The position numbers and the translations under genes were made by a program. Under the pieces are notes generated by a model. The model was not told where the DNA came from and did no database searches. It saw nothing but the letters and a program-made list of their open reading frames with translations. From Paenibacillus hunanensis (lineage in GTDB: Bacteria; Bacillota; Bacilli; Paenibacillales; Paenibacillaceae), in assembly GCF_014645615.1 (NCBI RefSeq), contig NZ_BMMB01000001.1, forward strand, positions 434,001 to 498,000: a stretch of DNA of 64,000 nt, read 5' to 3'. This document shows, piece after piece, positions 1 to 8,118 of this stretch; positions within the stretch are counted from its first letter, which is position 1, and each line of letters opens with the position of its first letter.

Positions 1-774
1 GATTCTGGACTAGGCGAAGGTTGGATGCCGAAACCGATCCGGTTGCCGGATGCATTTCGGCGTGCAACATCGGCTAAGTTCCGTCAAGAACTGCCAGATG
101 GGAAAATCGAAAATTATATGTTCCGGGAAGTAACATCTAACAAACAGACGGTACAACGGAATTTAGTTTGCGAAACCGTAGATACCAAAGGTCGTCGCTT
201 AGATTATGATGGCGCTGCCGGTATCGTTATTCTGGACAAAAATACAGACACGATTGATACGAGTCATACTTCTCCTATAGCGAGCCAGATGGTACAAAAT
301 GCTGTACTCCGGTTCGATATTTGTAAAAACCATTACGAGAGCACTACACTTCGTACTGTGATGACGAACGTTCTAAAAAGCATGTCGCCTACACCTGTCC
401 GGCAATCCGGCGGTGTTTATTTTGTTCCGAAGCAATTTGATCTAGAGCTGCAAGCCTATATTGAATTTATTCGTTCGCTTGAAAAAGGCGAATCGGAAAA
501 AATTCCAGTAATTAACACCAATGATATGCGTGGGATGATTACTCGTAAACTGCTGGAGCATTTGAAAGGAACACTGTATGCTTGTAAAGCAGGCGTAGAT
601 AACCAGCTTCGGAAGGCAGAGTTAAAGACCTTATTAGATGATGCCAAACGGATCGTGGAGGATTACAAGCAGTATGAATCGATTGTCACAGGCGATCTGA
701 AAGATATGGAGCAGCTTTGCCTATCGATTCGTCAAAATATCGCTGTAGCTTTACAAAACATGGCGGACGATTAA
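1..774 (+). CDS. Unrecognised accessory protein, 5' end probably cut by the window
   Basis: The reading frame is open from base 1 (DSGLGEGW before the first ATG at 25), and no ribosome site precedes that ATG, so the gene probably starts upstream of the window. The visible product has about 257 residues. It is soluble, with mixed charge and a helical C-terminal half (about residues 150-245) rich in Glu, Lys and Leu. I recognise no catalytic motif. It is the first visible gene of a dense plus-strand run (next gene 22 bp downstream), which suggests co-transcription with the small proteins that follow. Uncharacterised proteins of this kind are common in Bacillales phages and plasmids; function unknown. 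Confidence 0.7.
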   Translation, partial: DSGLGEGWMPKPIRLPDAFRRATSAKFRQELPDGKIENYMFREVTSNKQTVQRNLVCETVDTKGRRLDYDGAAGIVILDKNTDTIDTSHTSPIASQMVQNAVLRFDICKNHYESTTLRTVMTNVLKSMSPTPVRQSGGVYFVPKQFDLELQAYIEFIRSLEKGESEKIPVINTNDMRGMITRKLLEHLKGTLYACKAGVDNQLRKAELKTLLDDAKRIVEDYKQYESIVTGDLKDMEQLCLSIRQNIAVALQNMADD

Positions 775-795
775 AATACGAAAGGATGCTTAGAT

Positions 796-1155
796 ATGCA
801 AGGACAAGCTTACATGCAGCACTGGGCGTTGATTCGCCAGGTGCTTCAAGATCATATCGTGCTGGACAAAGTTCGCTATAGCCAGCATGCAGGTGAGCGT
901 ATGGAGCAGCGTGGGATCAGTAAGCGGATAGTCGAATATGTACTGTACCACAATGATCCAAGCGAAATGCACGAAGCTGGTAAGTATCCACATGGTTCGC
1001 AGCCTTTTGCGAATAGTGATCCGGTTTTAACAGTGGTTGGTTCCTATGAGGAACAGACCGTTGCGATCGGACTTGCTATCAAAAAGCGTCCAGCGGGTAT
1101 TCAATTCACGATTGTAACAGCGCTGTTGCCCGAATCAGGGCGGCATCTTCTGTAA
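796..1155 (+). CDS. Small protein with a DUF4258-like fold
   Basis: This is a 119-residue protein starting at ATG 796 behind a GAAAGGATG ribosome site. Residues ~30-45 read YSQHAGERMEQRGIS, the His-x3-(R)-M-x2-R-G-I signature seen in DUF4258-type proteins, a family with a RelE/ParE-like small fold. A beta-rich C-terminal half follows (VLTVVGSY...FTIVTALL). DUF4258 proteins are often suspected to be RNases or toxins, but their activity is mostly unproven. I see no adjacent antitoxin-type DNA-binding gene, so a toxin role is only a guess. It sits in the same operon-like run as the upstream gene. Confidence 0.6.
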   Translation: MQGQAYMQHWALIRQVLQDHIVLDKVRYSQHAGERMEQRGISKRIVEYVLYHNDPSEMHEAGKYPHGSQPFANSDPVLTVVGSYEEQTVAIGLAIKKRPAGIQFTIVTALLPESGRHLL

Positions 1156-1180
1156 AAGGATATACGCACATCTTGTTCGA

Positions 1181-1205
1181 TATGGTGTATACTGAGTACA
1201 CCATA
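1181..1205. promoter_or_regulatory. Perfect 9-bp inverted repeat, operator-like
   Basis: TATGGTGTA and TACACCATA form perfect arms around a 7-bp spacer between two genes, 45 bp before the next start codon. It has no T-run, so it looks more like an operator than a terminator. The binding protein is unknown. Confidence 0.4.
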
Positions 1206-1249
1206 CTTCATAACAGGCGGTGACATTGATAATGAGAGGGAAAACAACC

Positions 1250-1540
1250 ATGATGATTAATAACGTGGCGACAATCAATTTTCCTGTTGAAATGGTGGAT
1301 GGTGAAGAGCAGTATCCTTTACACTCGGCTGCTGTCGTAGAAAGTATTGCGGATACCATTCCAGATGAAGTAAAAGCTTCGGTCACGATTGATTACGAAC
1401 AGATTCCAGCCGATTACTTCTTGAAAGTAAAGAAGGAGCTTGGGATCGGATCAGTGGATCATGATAAAGCTTTACGAAACGAGCTGGAGCTACTGGACAT
1501 GTTAAATCGGGACGGTGCTTTTACTAACCGTAAAAACTAA
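1250..1540 (+). CDS. Small unrecognised acidic protein
   Basis: The product is a 96-residue soluble protein with many Asp and Glu residues and no motif I recognise. ATG 1250 is chosen because GAGAGGG lies 9 bases upstream; ATG 1232 (behind AGGCGG) and GTG 1220 are in-frame alternatives that would add 6 or 10 residues. A strong hairpin terminator follows within 25 bp, so this gene ends the first transcription unit of the window. An operator-like palindrome just upstream may give it its own control. Confidence 0.6.
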   Translation: MMINNVATINFPVEMVDGEEQYPLHSAAVVESIADTIPDEVKASVTIDYEQIPADYFLKVKKELGIGSVDHDKALRNELELLDMLNRDGAFTNRKN

Positions 1541-1563
1541 ACCATATACGTATAAAGAAATGA

Positions 1564-1606
1564 GCTGAAGACTTCCTAAGTATAGGAAGCTTCAGCTTTT
1601 TTTATT
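1564..1606 (+). terminator. Rho-independent terminator
   Basis: The arms GCTGAAG-A-CTTCCT and AGGAAG-CTTCAGC pair almost perfectly and are followed by a run of seven T. Confidence 0.85.
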
Positions 1607-1627
1607 TCAAAAATAGGAGGACTACAC

Positions 1628-2722
1628 ATGAAAATTTGGAATTTACTTAAAGAGCTGAATAATCAATTTGCAGAACGTGAAGAAGTAATTGAGGGTTTGG
1701 TTGTTGCCATGATTGCTCGGCAACACGCACTACTTATCGGCCCACCCGGAACGGGGAAAAGTGCTTTAGTGACTGAACTTGCACAGCGATTTACGGGTGT
1801 GAACTACTTTCAGTGGTTGCTTACACGTTTTAGCACGCCAGAAGAACTATTCGGTCCAGTCTCTTTAAAAGAGCTGGAGCAAGGCGTGTACAAGCGTAAT
1901 ACGGTTGGGAAATTGCCAGAAGCGCATACTTCCTTCTTGGATGAGATTTTTAAAGCCAACAGTGCCATCTTAAATGCTCTACTGACACTCATCAATGAGC
2001 GGCAATTTTACAACAATGATGCACCTGTACGGGTGCCTCTCATGTCTCTCATTGGTAGTTCAAATGAGTATCCCGAAGAAGGCGAAGGATTGGAGGCATT
2101 GTTTGACCGATTCCTTCTCAGGTTCGAAGTCAATTATATTGGCGAAGAGCAAGCATTTATCGACATGTTAAAGGGACAACCATCGAATCCTATCTATATG
2201 ACTGTAGAGGAGTTAAAGGAGCTTCAACAGTTAAGCGATACGGTGATCATTCCCGACGAGATATACGAAATGCTGAGTAAAATTCGAATTGAATTGCGGA
2301 ACCAAGGTATTCTTCCATCGGATCGTCGATTTAAGCAGATTCTCTCGCTTATTCGGGCAAAAGCTATTTTGGCAGGTAGAACGTCAGCGATAGCAGAAGA
2401 TATTTCGATTCTTAAACATTCACTGTGGGACACTCCTAATCAACAAGATAAAGTGGCCAAGATTATCCGTATTCATTCGCAAGATGTGATTAAGACTAAA
2501 ATAGACGATTCTCTTCTTGAAGTAGCAGATATCCTTCAAAATCTAGAGAAGGAAAAGAATAGCACTGAGGCTGCTATAGAATCTATCAAAAAAATAAAGA
2601 TTATTGCTAACGATTTGAAAACCTTGCAAACCAAAAATCCTGAGCGTTTGGAGATACCTGGTGCTCTACAAAGTATTCAAGCATCACTAGATCACATTTC
2701 ATCAACTGCATTGGGAGTATAG
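1628..2722 (+). CDS. MoxR-family AAA+ ATPase, RavA-like
   Basis: This 364-residue AAA+ ATPase has a Walker A GPPGTGKS (residues 38-45), a Walker B SFLDEI (102-107), a sensor-1 Asn in GSSNEYPE (~146) and an arginine-finger region LFDRFLLR (~159-165). The stretch PEELFGPVSLKELEQG is typical of the RavA branch of MoxR proteins. MoxR ATPases work with VWA-domain partners as chaperone-like remodelling pairs. The gene 4 bp downstream encodes such a partner, so the two surely act together. The C-terminal ~100 residues are helical. AGGAGG stands 8 bases before ATG 1628. Its target in this island is unknown; a role in defence or element maintenance is possible. Confidence 0.9.
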   Translation: MKIWNLLKELNNQFAEREEVIEGLVVAMIARQHALLIGPPGTGKSALVTELAQRFTGVNYFQWLLTRFSTPEELFGPVSLKELEQGVYKRNTVGKLPEAHTSFLDEIFKANSAILNALLTLINERQFYNNDAPVRVPLMSLIGSSNEYPEEGEGLEALFDRFLLRFEVNYIGEEQAFIDMLKGQPSNPIYMTVEELKELQQLSDTVIIPDEIYEMLSKIRIELRNQGILPSDRRFKQILSLIRAKAILAGRTSAIAEDISILKHSLWDTPNQQDKVAKIIRIHSQDVIKTKIDDSLLEVADILQNLEKEKNSTEAAIESIKKIKIIANDLKTLQTKNPERLEIPGALQSIQASLDHISSTALGV

Positions 2723-2726
2723 GCAT

Positions 2727-4094
2727 ATGAATCCTATCGAATCGGTATTAAATACGGATCAATATGATCGTAGACGCTTTGGCGAACTCCTACAAGTATC
2801 TGAAAAGTTAGCGAAGGTAAATGAACAAGGAGAGCAGCATATCCCCTTGTTTTCATCCTTGATGGGTGATCTATGGGCTGGATTATTTAAGATGCAGCCT
2901 CGGCTACTGGATGAAGTATCTCCCGATTTAAATATGAATCAGCAGCTCATGGATCATATCATGCATGATCGTCATTATACCGATTTTCGCGAGTTCACTC
3001 GGCTTGATGATTTTGCTTCTGCACTTGGAGCAAGCCAGTATAGTGAGACTGTACTTCATTGGATAGATCAACAAGCGGACGCTCGCCAGGATATACAACA
3101 GGCAAGGGATCAATATCAACAAGGTCTAGATGGTGCATCAGAAGCCTTTGCTGATGCTGTATTCTCAGCCCTGAGCGAACAAGGTCACTCGTTATCTCAG
3201 ATGCTAACACAAGCGGCAGAGCAGGCGATGGAGACGAAGGATCAGGTGCAGTCATTGCTCGGTGGATTACAAGCCGGGCAAGGAGCTGCGGAGCTGATGA
3301 AAGTACCCTTAGGAGATAAACTACTCCTTGCAGAAAAATTGAGTCACGATAGGAAGTTACGTGAGATTGCAATGTGGGCAGGACGCATGAAAACCATTGC
3401 CCGTCGCAAGCAGCGATCCAAGCATTCGGAATCAATGAGTCGCAGCGGTATCCGACAAGGTACGGACATCGAGCACTTGTTGCCGATGGAGCTGGGCAGC
3501 TATGCAAGTCCAATCACTAAAATGGATTTTCTGCGCCGGTATGTAGAAGGTCAGACGCTACAGTATGATACTCAAGGGCAGGAAGAGCTAGGAAAGGGCC
3601 CGATCATACTATGCTTGGATCAGTCGGGAAGTATGATGAGCCAGGATTCAGTCTCTAAAGGTTTTGCGCTTGCTTTAATGAGTATTGCGCGAAAACAAAG
3701 AAGAGATTTTGCTCTCATTCCATTCTCAAGTAGTGTCCAAGAAACACTTATATACAAAGGTGGGAAAAGTACAGTACAGGATATGATTTCACTGGCTACA
3801 ACTTTTCTGGATGGAGGAACGTATTTCCAGCCTCCCTTACGAAAAGCTATGGAGCTACTGAATCAGCATCGTTTCCAACAGGCAGATATTATATTCGTTA
3901 CGGATGGAGAGGCTACAGATATAACGAGCATGTTTTTGAGTAGATGGAAGCAACTTCAGAAAGAGAGAAGGTTTTCAGTACTCACTTTGCTACTTGGAGT
4001 GGAGTCGGCTTCAGAGGTGGAAGGTTTCTCGGATCGAATTGTCAAAGCTTCATCATTTGCAGATGAATCGATCTATCAGGCTTTTGAAATTTGA
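2727..4094 (+). CDS. VWA-domain protein, ViaA-like partner of the MoxR ATPase
   Basis: This 455-residue protein has a helical N-terminal region (~1-290) and a C-terminal von Willebrand factor A domain. The MIDAS metal site is complete: DQSGS (Asp298, Ser300, Ser302), a Thr in DGGTYF (~365) and an Asp in VTDGEA (~393). This N-helical/C-VWA layout matches ViaA, the partner of RavA, and other MoxR-associated VWA proteins. It starts 4 bp after the ATPase stop codon, so the two are co-translated. Coding runs close to the next gene (DUF262), with a short GC-rich hairpin (AGCAGGGCAGTG...) in between. The pair form is known; its role in this island is not. Confidence 0.88.
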   Translation: MNPIESVLNTDQYDRRRFGELLQVSEKLAKVNEQGEQHIPLFSSLMGDLWAGLFKMQPRLLDEVSPDLNMNQQLMDHIMHDRHYTDFREFTRLDDFASALGASQYSETVLHWIDQQADARQDIQQARDQYQQGLDGASEAFADAVFSALSEQGHSLSQMLTQAAEQAMETKDQVQSLLGGLQAGQGAAELMKVPLGDKLLLAEKLSHDRKLREIAMWAGRMKTIARRKQRSKHSESMSRSGIRQGTDIEHLLPMELGSYASPITKMDFLRRYVEGQTLQYDTQGQEELGKGPIILCLDQSGSMMSQDSVSKGFALALMSIARKQRRDFALIPFSSSVQETLIYKGGKSTVQDMISLATTFLDGGTYFQPPLRKAMELLNQHRFQQADIIFVTDGEATDITSMFLSRWKQLQKERRFSVLTLLLGVESASEVEGFSDRIVKASSFADESIYQAFEI

Positions 4095-4153
4095 GATGAG
4101 CAGGGCAGTGATAATGCTGCTCTGTTCTTTTCTTCTATTAAGATGAGGTCTAT

Positions 4154-5134
4154 ATGAAAAGATCAAGTATTCAACGTACTGTAAAAAGCTTACTTAATAT
4201 GCGTGACCGTATCCGTTTTGACTTACCCTTCCAGCGTAATAGCGTATGGAAAAGAGATCGACGCTCCTATTTAATCGATTCTGTAATCCGAGATAGATAT
4301 GTTCCCAACATTCTCGTTTGGAATAATGGCGATGGATATGTTTGGGTAGTTGATGGAAAGCAGCGTTGGGAATCTGTTTTCATGTTCAATGATGGGGAAT
4401 ATCGTCTTAGTAAGGGTACGGCTGACTTTCAGAATGAAGTGATTGCGAATAAAAAGCATGCAGAGTTATCAGACGATGCCAAGTTTGAATTTCTGACGTA
4501 TAACTTTACTGTCACTGAGTTCAGCGAATGCACATTTGAAGAAGTCGAAGAAATGTTCTACCGAGTCAACCAGGCAGAGCCGCTTACTTCGACTGAAAAA
4601 ACGCGTGTTAAGGTGAGTCCAGACGTTCGCGAAGTCGTACAGGAACTAGGCAGTCACTTGTTTTTTGAGAAGATTGCTTTTACAAAAGCAGATCGCAACC
4701 GTTATGTCGATGAGAAGTTGATGTGGCAGTTTTTAGCTTATACCTCACATGCAGATATCGACTACAGTGGAGCAAGCTTGAACATGTTTATTTCTAATCT
4801 GGATGAAGTTCCAAGAACTATTGCGGAACAAGTCGAACATCGATTAGAGTTTCTGGATGCCAGTTTCCGAAATTGGAATACGAAGCAACGGAAAGTGCTG
4901 AAAAAAGTACACGTAGACACGTTATTTCAAATCGTAGAAGATGCTGAGAAACATGCAGTTACCGAAGAACGATTCGGAGAATGGGCAGCTTCTTTCCTCA
5001 TTGATCGGTACACGGTCGATAGTCCCTATGGACAGCTTTGTCAAAAGGGAGCGACCAGTAAACAGGGTATTCTTAATCGGAAAAATTATATGCTAGAGGA
5101 TATGCAGAGTTGGTTGAAGACAGCAAAACACTAG
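4154..5134 (+). CDS. DUF262 (GmrSD N-terminal-type) protein
   Basis: This 326-residue protein carries the DUF262 signature: an N-terminal LPFQRNSVWKRDRRSYLIDS region and VDGKQRWES at about residues 66-74, the counterpart of the DGQQR motif of this ParB/Srx-like fold. DUF262 domains occur in type IV restriction (GmrS half of GmrSD, NTP hydrolysis) and in BrxU and SspE-type nucleases. The HNH nuclease half (DUF1524) is not present: the C-terminal half is helical with no H-x-x-P or HNH pattern I can see. This is therefore a stand-alone DUF262 protein. It follows the MoxR-VWA pair by 60 bp and probably shares its transcript. Confidence 0.8.
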   Translation: MKRSSIQRTVKSLLNMRDRIRFDLPFQRNSVWKRDRRSYLIDSVIRDRYVPNILVWNNGDGYVWVVDGKQRWESVFMFNDGEYRLSKGTADFQNEVIANKKHAELSDDAKFEFLTYNFTVTEFSECTFEEVEEMFYRVNQAEPLTSTEKTRVKVSPDVREVVQELGSHLFFEKIAFTKADRNRYVDEKLMWQFLAYTSHADIDYSGASLNMFISNLDEVPRTIAEQVEHRLEFLDASFRNWNTKQRKVLKKVHVDTLFQIVEDAEKHAVTEERFGEWAASFLIDRYTVDSPYGQLCQKGATSKQGILNRKNYMLEDMQSWLKTAKH

Positions 5135-5176
5135 AGCTGTCGAATTGCTGGAAAAAGTGAATATTATACTATACAA

Positions 5177-5213
5177 AGGGACTGCGGGTATGATGCCAAC
5201 AGTCCCTTTTTGT
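5177..5213 (+). terminator. Hairpin terminator after the DUF262 gene
   Basis: AAAGGGACTG pairs with CAGTCCCTTT, followed by TTTG, 40-70 bp after the DUF262 stop codon. Confidence 0.7.
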
Positions 5214-5236
5214 ATTTTAAAGGAGTGAATTCGAAG

Positions 5237-5572
5237 ATGGGTCATCACTTATATTTCACCCCTGAAGCTGCTAAAAGTGTACTGCCACGTTATGAATATG
5301 CACTTGAGGAAGAACGCAAGTTAGTCAATCTATTAAAAAGCCAAATTGCTGATATACAGAAGAGTTCGCTAAAACGTCGGCGATCAGTTTACGGAGTATT
5401 TGGTTCAGAGGAGTTTCAGAAAGAACTGACGGAATGGCGTGAGCCTATTTTGGCTGGAATTGAACGTGAAGTAAGCGAGTTGAAACTTATAATAGCAGGT
5501 TGGACTTGGGAGCAGATTGTTGCACAACGAAAAAGGTCGCCAGAAGACGAAACTGAACCAACTCTATTTTGA
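5237..5572 (+). CDS. Small unrecognised helical protein
   Basis: This is a 111-residue protein, mostly helical with a coiled-coil-like stretch (EEERKLVNLLKSQIADIQK, ~20-38). The C-terminus WTWEQIVAQ is aromatic. The start ATG 5237 is chosen over the in-frame TTG 5210 because AGGAG lies 11 bases upstream of 5237. A short hairpin (AAAGGGACTG...CAGTCCCTTTTTG, 5177-5212) ends the previous transcript just before it. No family recognised. Confidence 0.6.
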   Translation: MGHHLYFTPEAAKSVLPRYEYALEEERKLVNLLKSQIADIQKSSLKRRRSVYGVFGSEEFQKELTEWREPILAGIEREVSELKLIIAGWTWEQIVAQRKRSPEDETEPTLF

Positions 5573-5585
5573 AAGGATGATTAAT

Positions 5586-5732
5586 ATGGAATGGATCAAA
5601 TACGAATGCGAAAATTGTAAACGCCGTTTTGCTGTAGAGGAAGAACCAGCAGATCGGCTTGATGAACCTTGTTGCCCGGAATGTGCAGAGAGCAATTGTG
5701 TAGAGCTTGGAGAAATGGAGGGATTAGAGTGA
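5586..5732 (+). CDS. Small zinc-ribbon protein
   Basis: The product has 48 residues with two CxxC knuckles, CENC near the start (residues 8-11) and CPEC at ~30-33, typical of a rubredoxin-like zinc ribbon. It is very acidic at its C-terminus. GAAAGGATG precedes ATG 5586. Its stop codon overlaps the GTG start of the downstream methyltransferase (GTGA), so the two are translationally coupled. Zinc-ribbon minis of this type are frequent in phage and plasmid gene clusters; partner unknown. Confidence 0.65.
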   Translation: MEWIKYECENCKRRFAVEEEPADRLDEPCCPECAESNCVELGEMEGLE

Positions 5733-7561
5733 ATATCGAATATAAAACATCGGCATTTTTGTTCGCTGGAGTGGGTGGAGCAACAGCCGGAGCCATGCGC
5801 AGCGCAGCTGAATATGCTGGTAGAGTCTACAAATTCAAAGTGCTTTGCGCCATTGATAGCGATCCCATTGCATGCCGCAATCACGATTTGATCACAGGAG
5901 AAAACACCTCTGTATGCATGGACTTGTTTACACGTTGGCAATATGAGGCATGGCACGGGCAAAAGCCACCGAAGGATTGGAAAGAAGTCACTGCTTGGGA
6001 TATCTGGCAGGCGTTCAAGGAACAGGTGCCTTTCTTCTTATTCCTCAGCCCTCCGTGCAAAGGCTTGAGTGGTCTTCTACCTGGTGACAAAGCAGCCTCT
6101 GAGAAGTATCAAGCGTTAAATTATCTCACTGTACATGGATTAGAGTTGTCACTACAAGCGTGCTTGGAGTATGGCGGCTCTGTACCCGCTATTATTCAGT
6201 TGGAGAACGTACCTAGAATCACGACTAGGGGGAAAGCACTCTTATCGAAGATAAAAAAGTTGCTCAAGAAATTTGGTTATGCGGTCAGTATCCGAGCAGA
6301 TCACAATTTAGGAGAGATCGGAGGGCTGGGGCAAAACCGGGTGCGCTTCCTAATTCTTGCCCGGCATGAAGCTCAGCTTCCGAACTTTATCTACTATCCA
6401 GAACGAAAGCCACTACGAACGATCGGAGATGTACTGTCCGACCTTCCTGCACCAGGCGATATCGTAGGAGGAGGGCCATTGCATAAGTTGCCACGCTTGC
6501 AGTGGAAAACGTGGATGCGACTTGCTTTAATCCCTGCCGGTGGTGACTGGCGTGATCTCAATAAGATTGATTGGGAAAATCTCCGTGTAACACATACTCC
6601 ACGCGCTGGATCAACAGCCGTATCAGATCCACGTTTGCAAATATCTGGTGAGGGAAAGACAAATTTGTACCGGGTTCAGTCTGTTGATGAAGCAGCCACT
6701 TGTGTAACAGGAGCTGCTGGTGTCAATCAAGGTGCAGGTTGTATCTCTGATCCTAACTTGTCAGATCGATCCAACCGACATCCGGGCGTATATCAGATCG
6801 TGCGAGCAGATGAGCCAGCTCCATGCGTAACCGGTACTCGGTTTGGTAGCGGCGCAATTGCCGTTGCTGATCCTCGCGTCAATACCAAGTTGATGCCTGA
6901 TAGTTACGGCGTGCAAGAGTGGGACACAACGGCTAAGACTGTGCGATCTGCCAATCGGATTATGCAGTCTGCTGGTAGCGTATCTGATCCTCGTGTACCG
7001 GATAGACCAGGGCGTTATACTGATCAATTTCGAATGCAGTCTGTTGACAGTCCGGCAGCTACAGTAACGGGAGCAACGGACGTACAAAACGGCGCGCAGC
7101 TCGTCGCTGATCCTCGAATCAATAGTGCACCGCGAGCAGACACAATGGGAGTACAAGATTGGAATTGTACTGCGAAGACAGTCATCGGCAGTATGGATGT
7201 GCATGCCGGAGCTGCGGCTGTAGCCGATCCGCGTATACCGGATGACAAAGAGCAAGGGGTATGGACGATTGTCTCACTAGATGGCACCTGGCATCGTCCA
7301 CTCACAACTTACGAGCTGGCAATGTTACAAAGCTTCCCTACACATCTGCCGGATGGTCGTCCGTTTCAATTGGAGGGATGTAGCGATCAGAAAGCACGCG
7401 AGTATATCGGAAATGCTGTACCACGTGAAGCCCAAGAAGAAATGGGAAATGTATTACTGTTAGCAGCTGCTGAAGCTGATGCAAATGTGGGTTTTGCGCT
7501 TAGTTGGCAACCAGTATGGGTTGCTCCAACCAAAGAAGAATCTGCTCAACTAATTCAATAA
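5729..7561 (+). CDS. DNA (cytosine-5) methyltransferase with internal repeats
   Basis: This 610-residue protein transfers a methyl group to cytosine C5. The motifs are in canonical order: motif I FAGVGG (12-17), motif IV PPCKGLS with catalytic Cys110, motif VI ENVP (159-162), motif VIII GLGQNRVRF (~197-205), then motif IX TTYELAMLQSFP (~530) and motif X YIGNAVP (~560). The segment between VIII and IX is enlarged by five tandem ~40-residue units (bases 6620-7219), each opening with V-(A/S)-D-P-R and carrying an aromatic/TVTG segment. This is where target recognition domains sit. The start GTG 5729 has GGAGGG 7 bases upstream and overlaps the zinc-ribbon stop. No restriction endonuclease is adjacent, so it is probably an orphan, anti-restriction or epigenetic enzyme. 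Confidence 0.93.
   Translation: MNIEYKTSAFLFAGVGGATAGAMRSAAEYAGRVYKFKVLCAIDSDPIACRNHDLITGENTSVCMDLFTRWQYEAWHGQKPPKDWKEVTAWDIWQAFKEQVPFFLFLSPPCKGLSGLLPGDKAASEKYQALNYLTVHGLELSLQACLEYGGSVPAIIQLENVPRITTRGKALLSKIKKLLKKFGYAVSIRADHNLGEIGGLGQNRVRFLILARHEAQLPNFIYYPERKPLRTIGDVLSDLPAPGDIVGGGPLHKLPRLQWKTWMRLALIPAGGDWRDLNKIDWENLRVTHTPRAGSTAVSDPRLQISGEGKTNLYRVQSVDEAATCVTGAAGVNQGAGCISDPNLSDRSNRHPGVYQIVRADEPAPCVTGTRFGSGAIAVADPRVNTKLMPDSYGVQEWDTTAKTVRSANRIMQSAGSVSDPRVPDRPGRYTDQFRMQSVDSPAATVTGATDVQNGAQLVADPRINSAPRADTMGVQDWNCTAKTVIGSMDVHAGAAAVADPRIPDDKEQGVWTIVSLDGTWHRPLTTYELAMLQSFPTHLPDGRPFQLEGCSDQKAREYIGNAVPREAQEEMGNVLLLAAAEADANVGFALSWQPVWVAPTKEESAQLIQ
6620..7219 (+). repeat. Five ~120-bp coding repeats in the methyltransferase
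   Basis: Units begin with codons for VSDPRL, ISDPNL, VADPRV, VSDPRV and VADPRI; a sixth VADPRI begins the motif IX region. The total is 600 bp for five units, an average of exactly 40 codons. DNA identity between units is low, so the duplications are old or divergence is favoured. Confidence 0.8.
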
Positions 7562-7589
7562 GCGATAACTACGAAATGGAGTGAATACT

Positions 7590-8033
7590 ATGAGTAAATA
7601 TTTTACCTGTTCTCAACACCTGAAAAATTATCAACAGTTAAAAGCGAAATTTGTGCACCATTGGTCAAGCGAATATGCAGCGGCTGCTTATGTCGCCTCA
7701 TTACCGGAAATCTATTATCGGATTAATTGGAATGATCAAGATTCGCCTGTTGCCTGGTACTTTGAATGGGTGGCTACGGGAACAGATGAGTATGGAGACG
7801 AAGACGGATACCATGCAGAATCTAAGATTATGAGAGGTCTTTCAGGAATCTATCAAGAATTGGTTCGTGGAGCTGTTGAACTATTTACCAGTGGTGATTT
7901 CAAATTTGATTTAATGCATTTCCTCGGTGGAGCAGATCAAACCCTCTACCTTGTATTTTTACAAATGATAGAGATTCGTCGGCGTTCATTTATTCTGAGT
8001 TTATCTAGCTATAGTCGAGATATAGAATCTTAA
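7590..8033 (+). CDS. Unrecognised accessory protein
   Basis: This is a 147-residue soluble protein, rich in Tyr and Trp in the middle (about residues 45-75, with acidic DEYGDEDG), then helical to the end. ATG 7590 is preferred over GTG 7581 because GGAG lies 8 bases upstream of 7590. It sits 28 bp after the cytosine methyltransferase and before a terminator, so it is the last gene of that transcript. No known domain is visible. Confidence 0.6.
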   Translation: MSKYFTCSQHLKNYQQLKAKFVHHWSSEYAAAAYVASLPEIYYRINWNDQDSPVAWYFEWVATGTDEYGDEDGYHAESKIMRGLSGIYQELVRGAVELFTSGDFKFDLMHFLGGADQTLYLVFLQMIEIRRRSFILSLSSYSRDIES

Positions 8034-8060
8034 AAAGCGAACTATTATAAGTGAAGAAAA

Positions 8061-8096
8061 TGAGGCGGCTACCTATATGGTAGCTGCCTTCTTTAA
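8061..8096 (+). terminator. Hairpin terminator
   Basis: AGGCGGCTACC pairs with GGTAGCTGCCT (one G-T wobble), followed by TCTTT. Confidence 0.7.
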
Positions 8097-8118
8097 GTAG
8101 AAAGGACGGTGTAACTAA

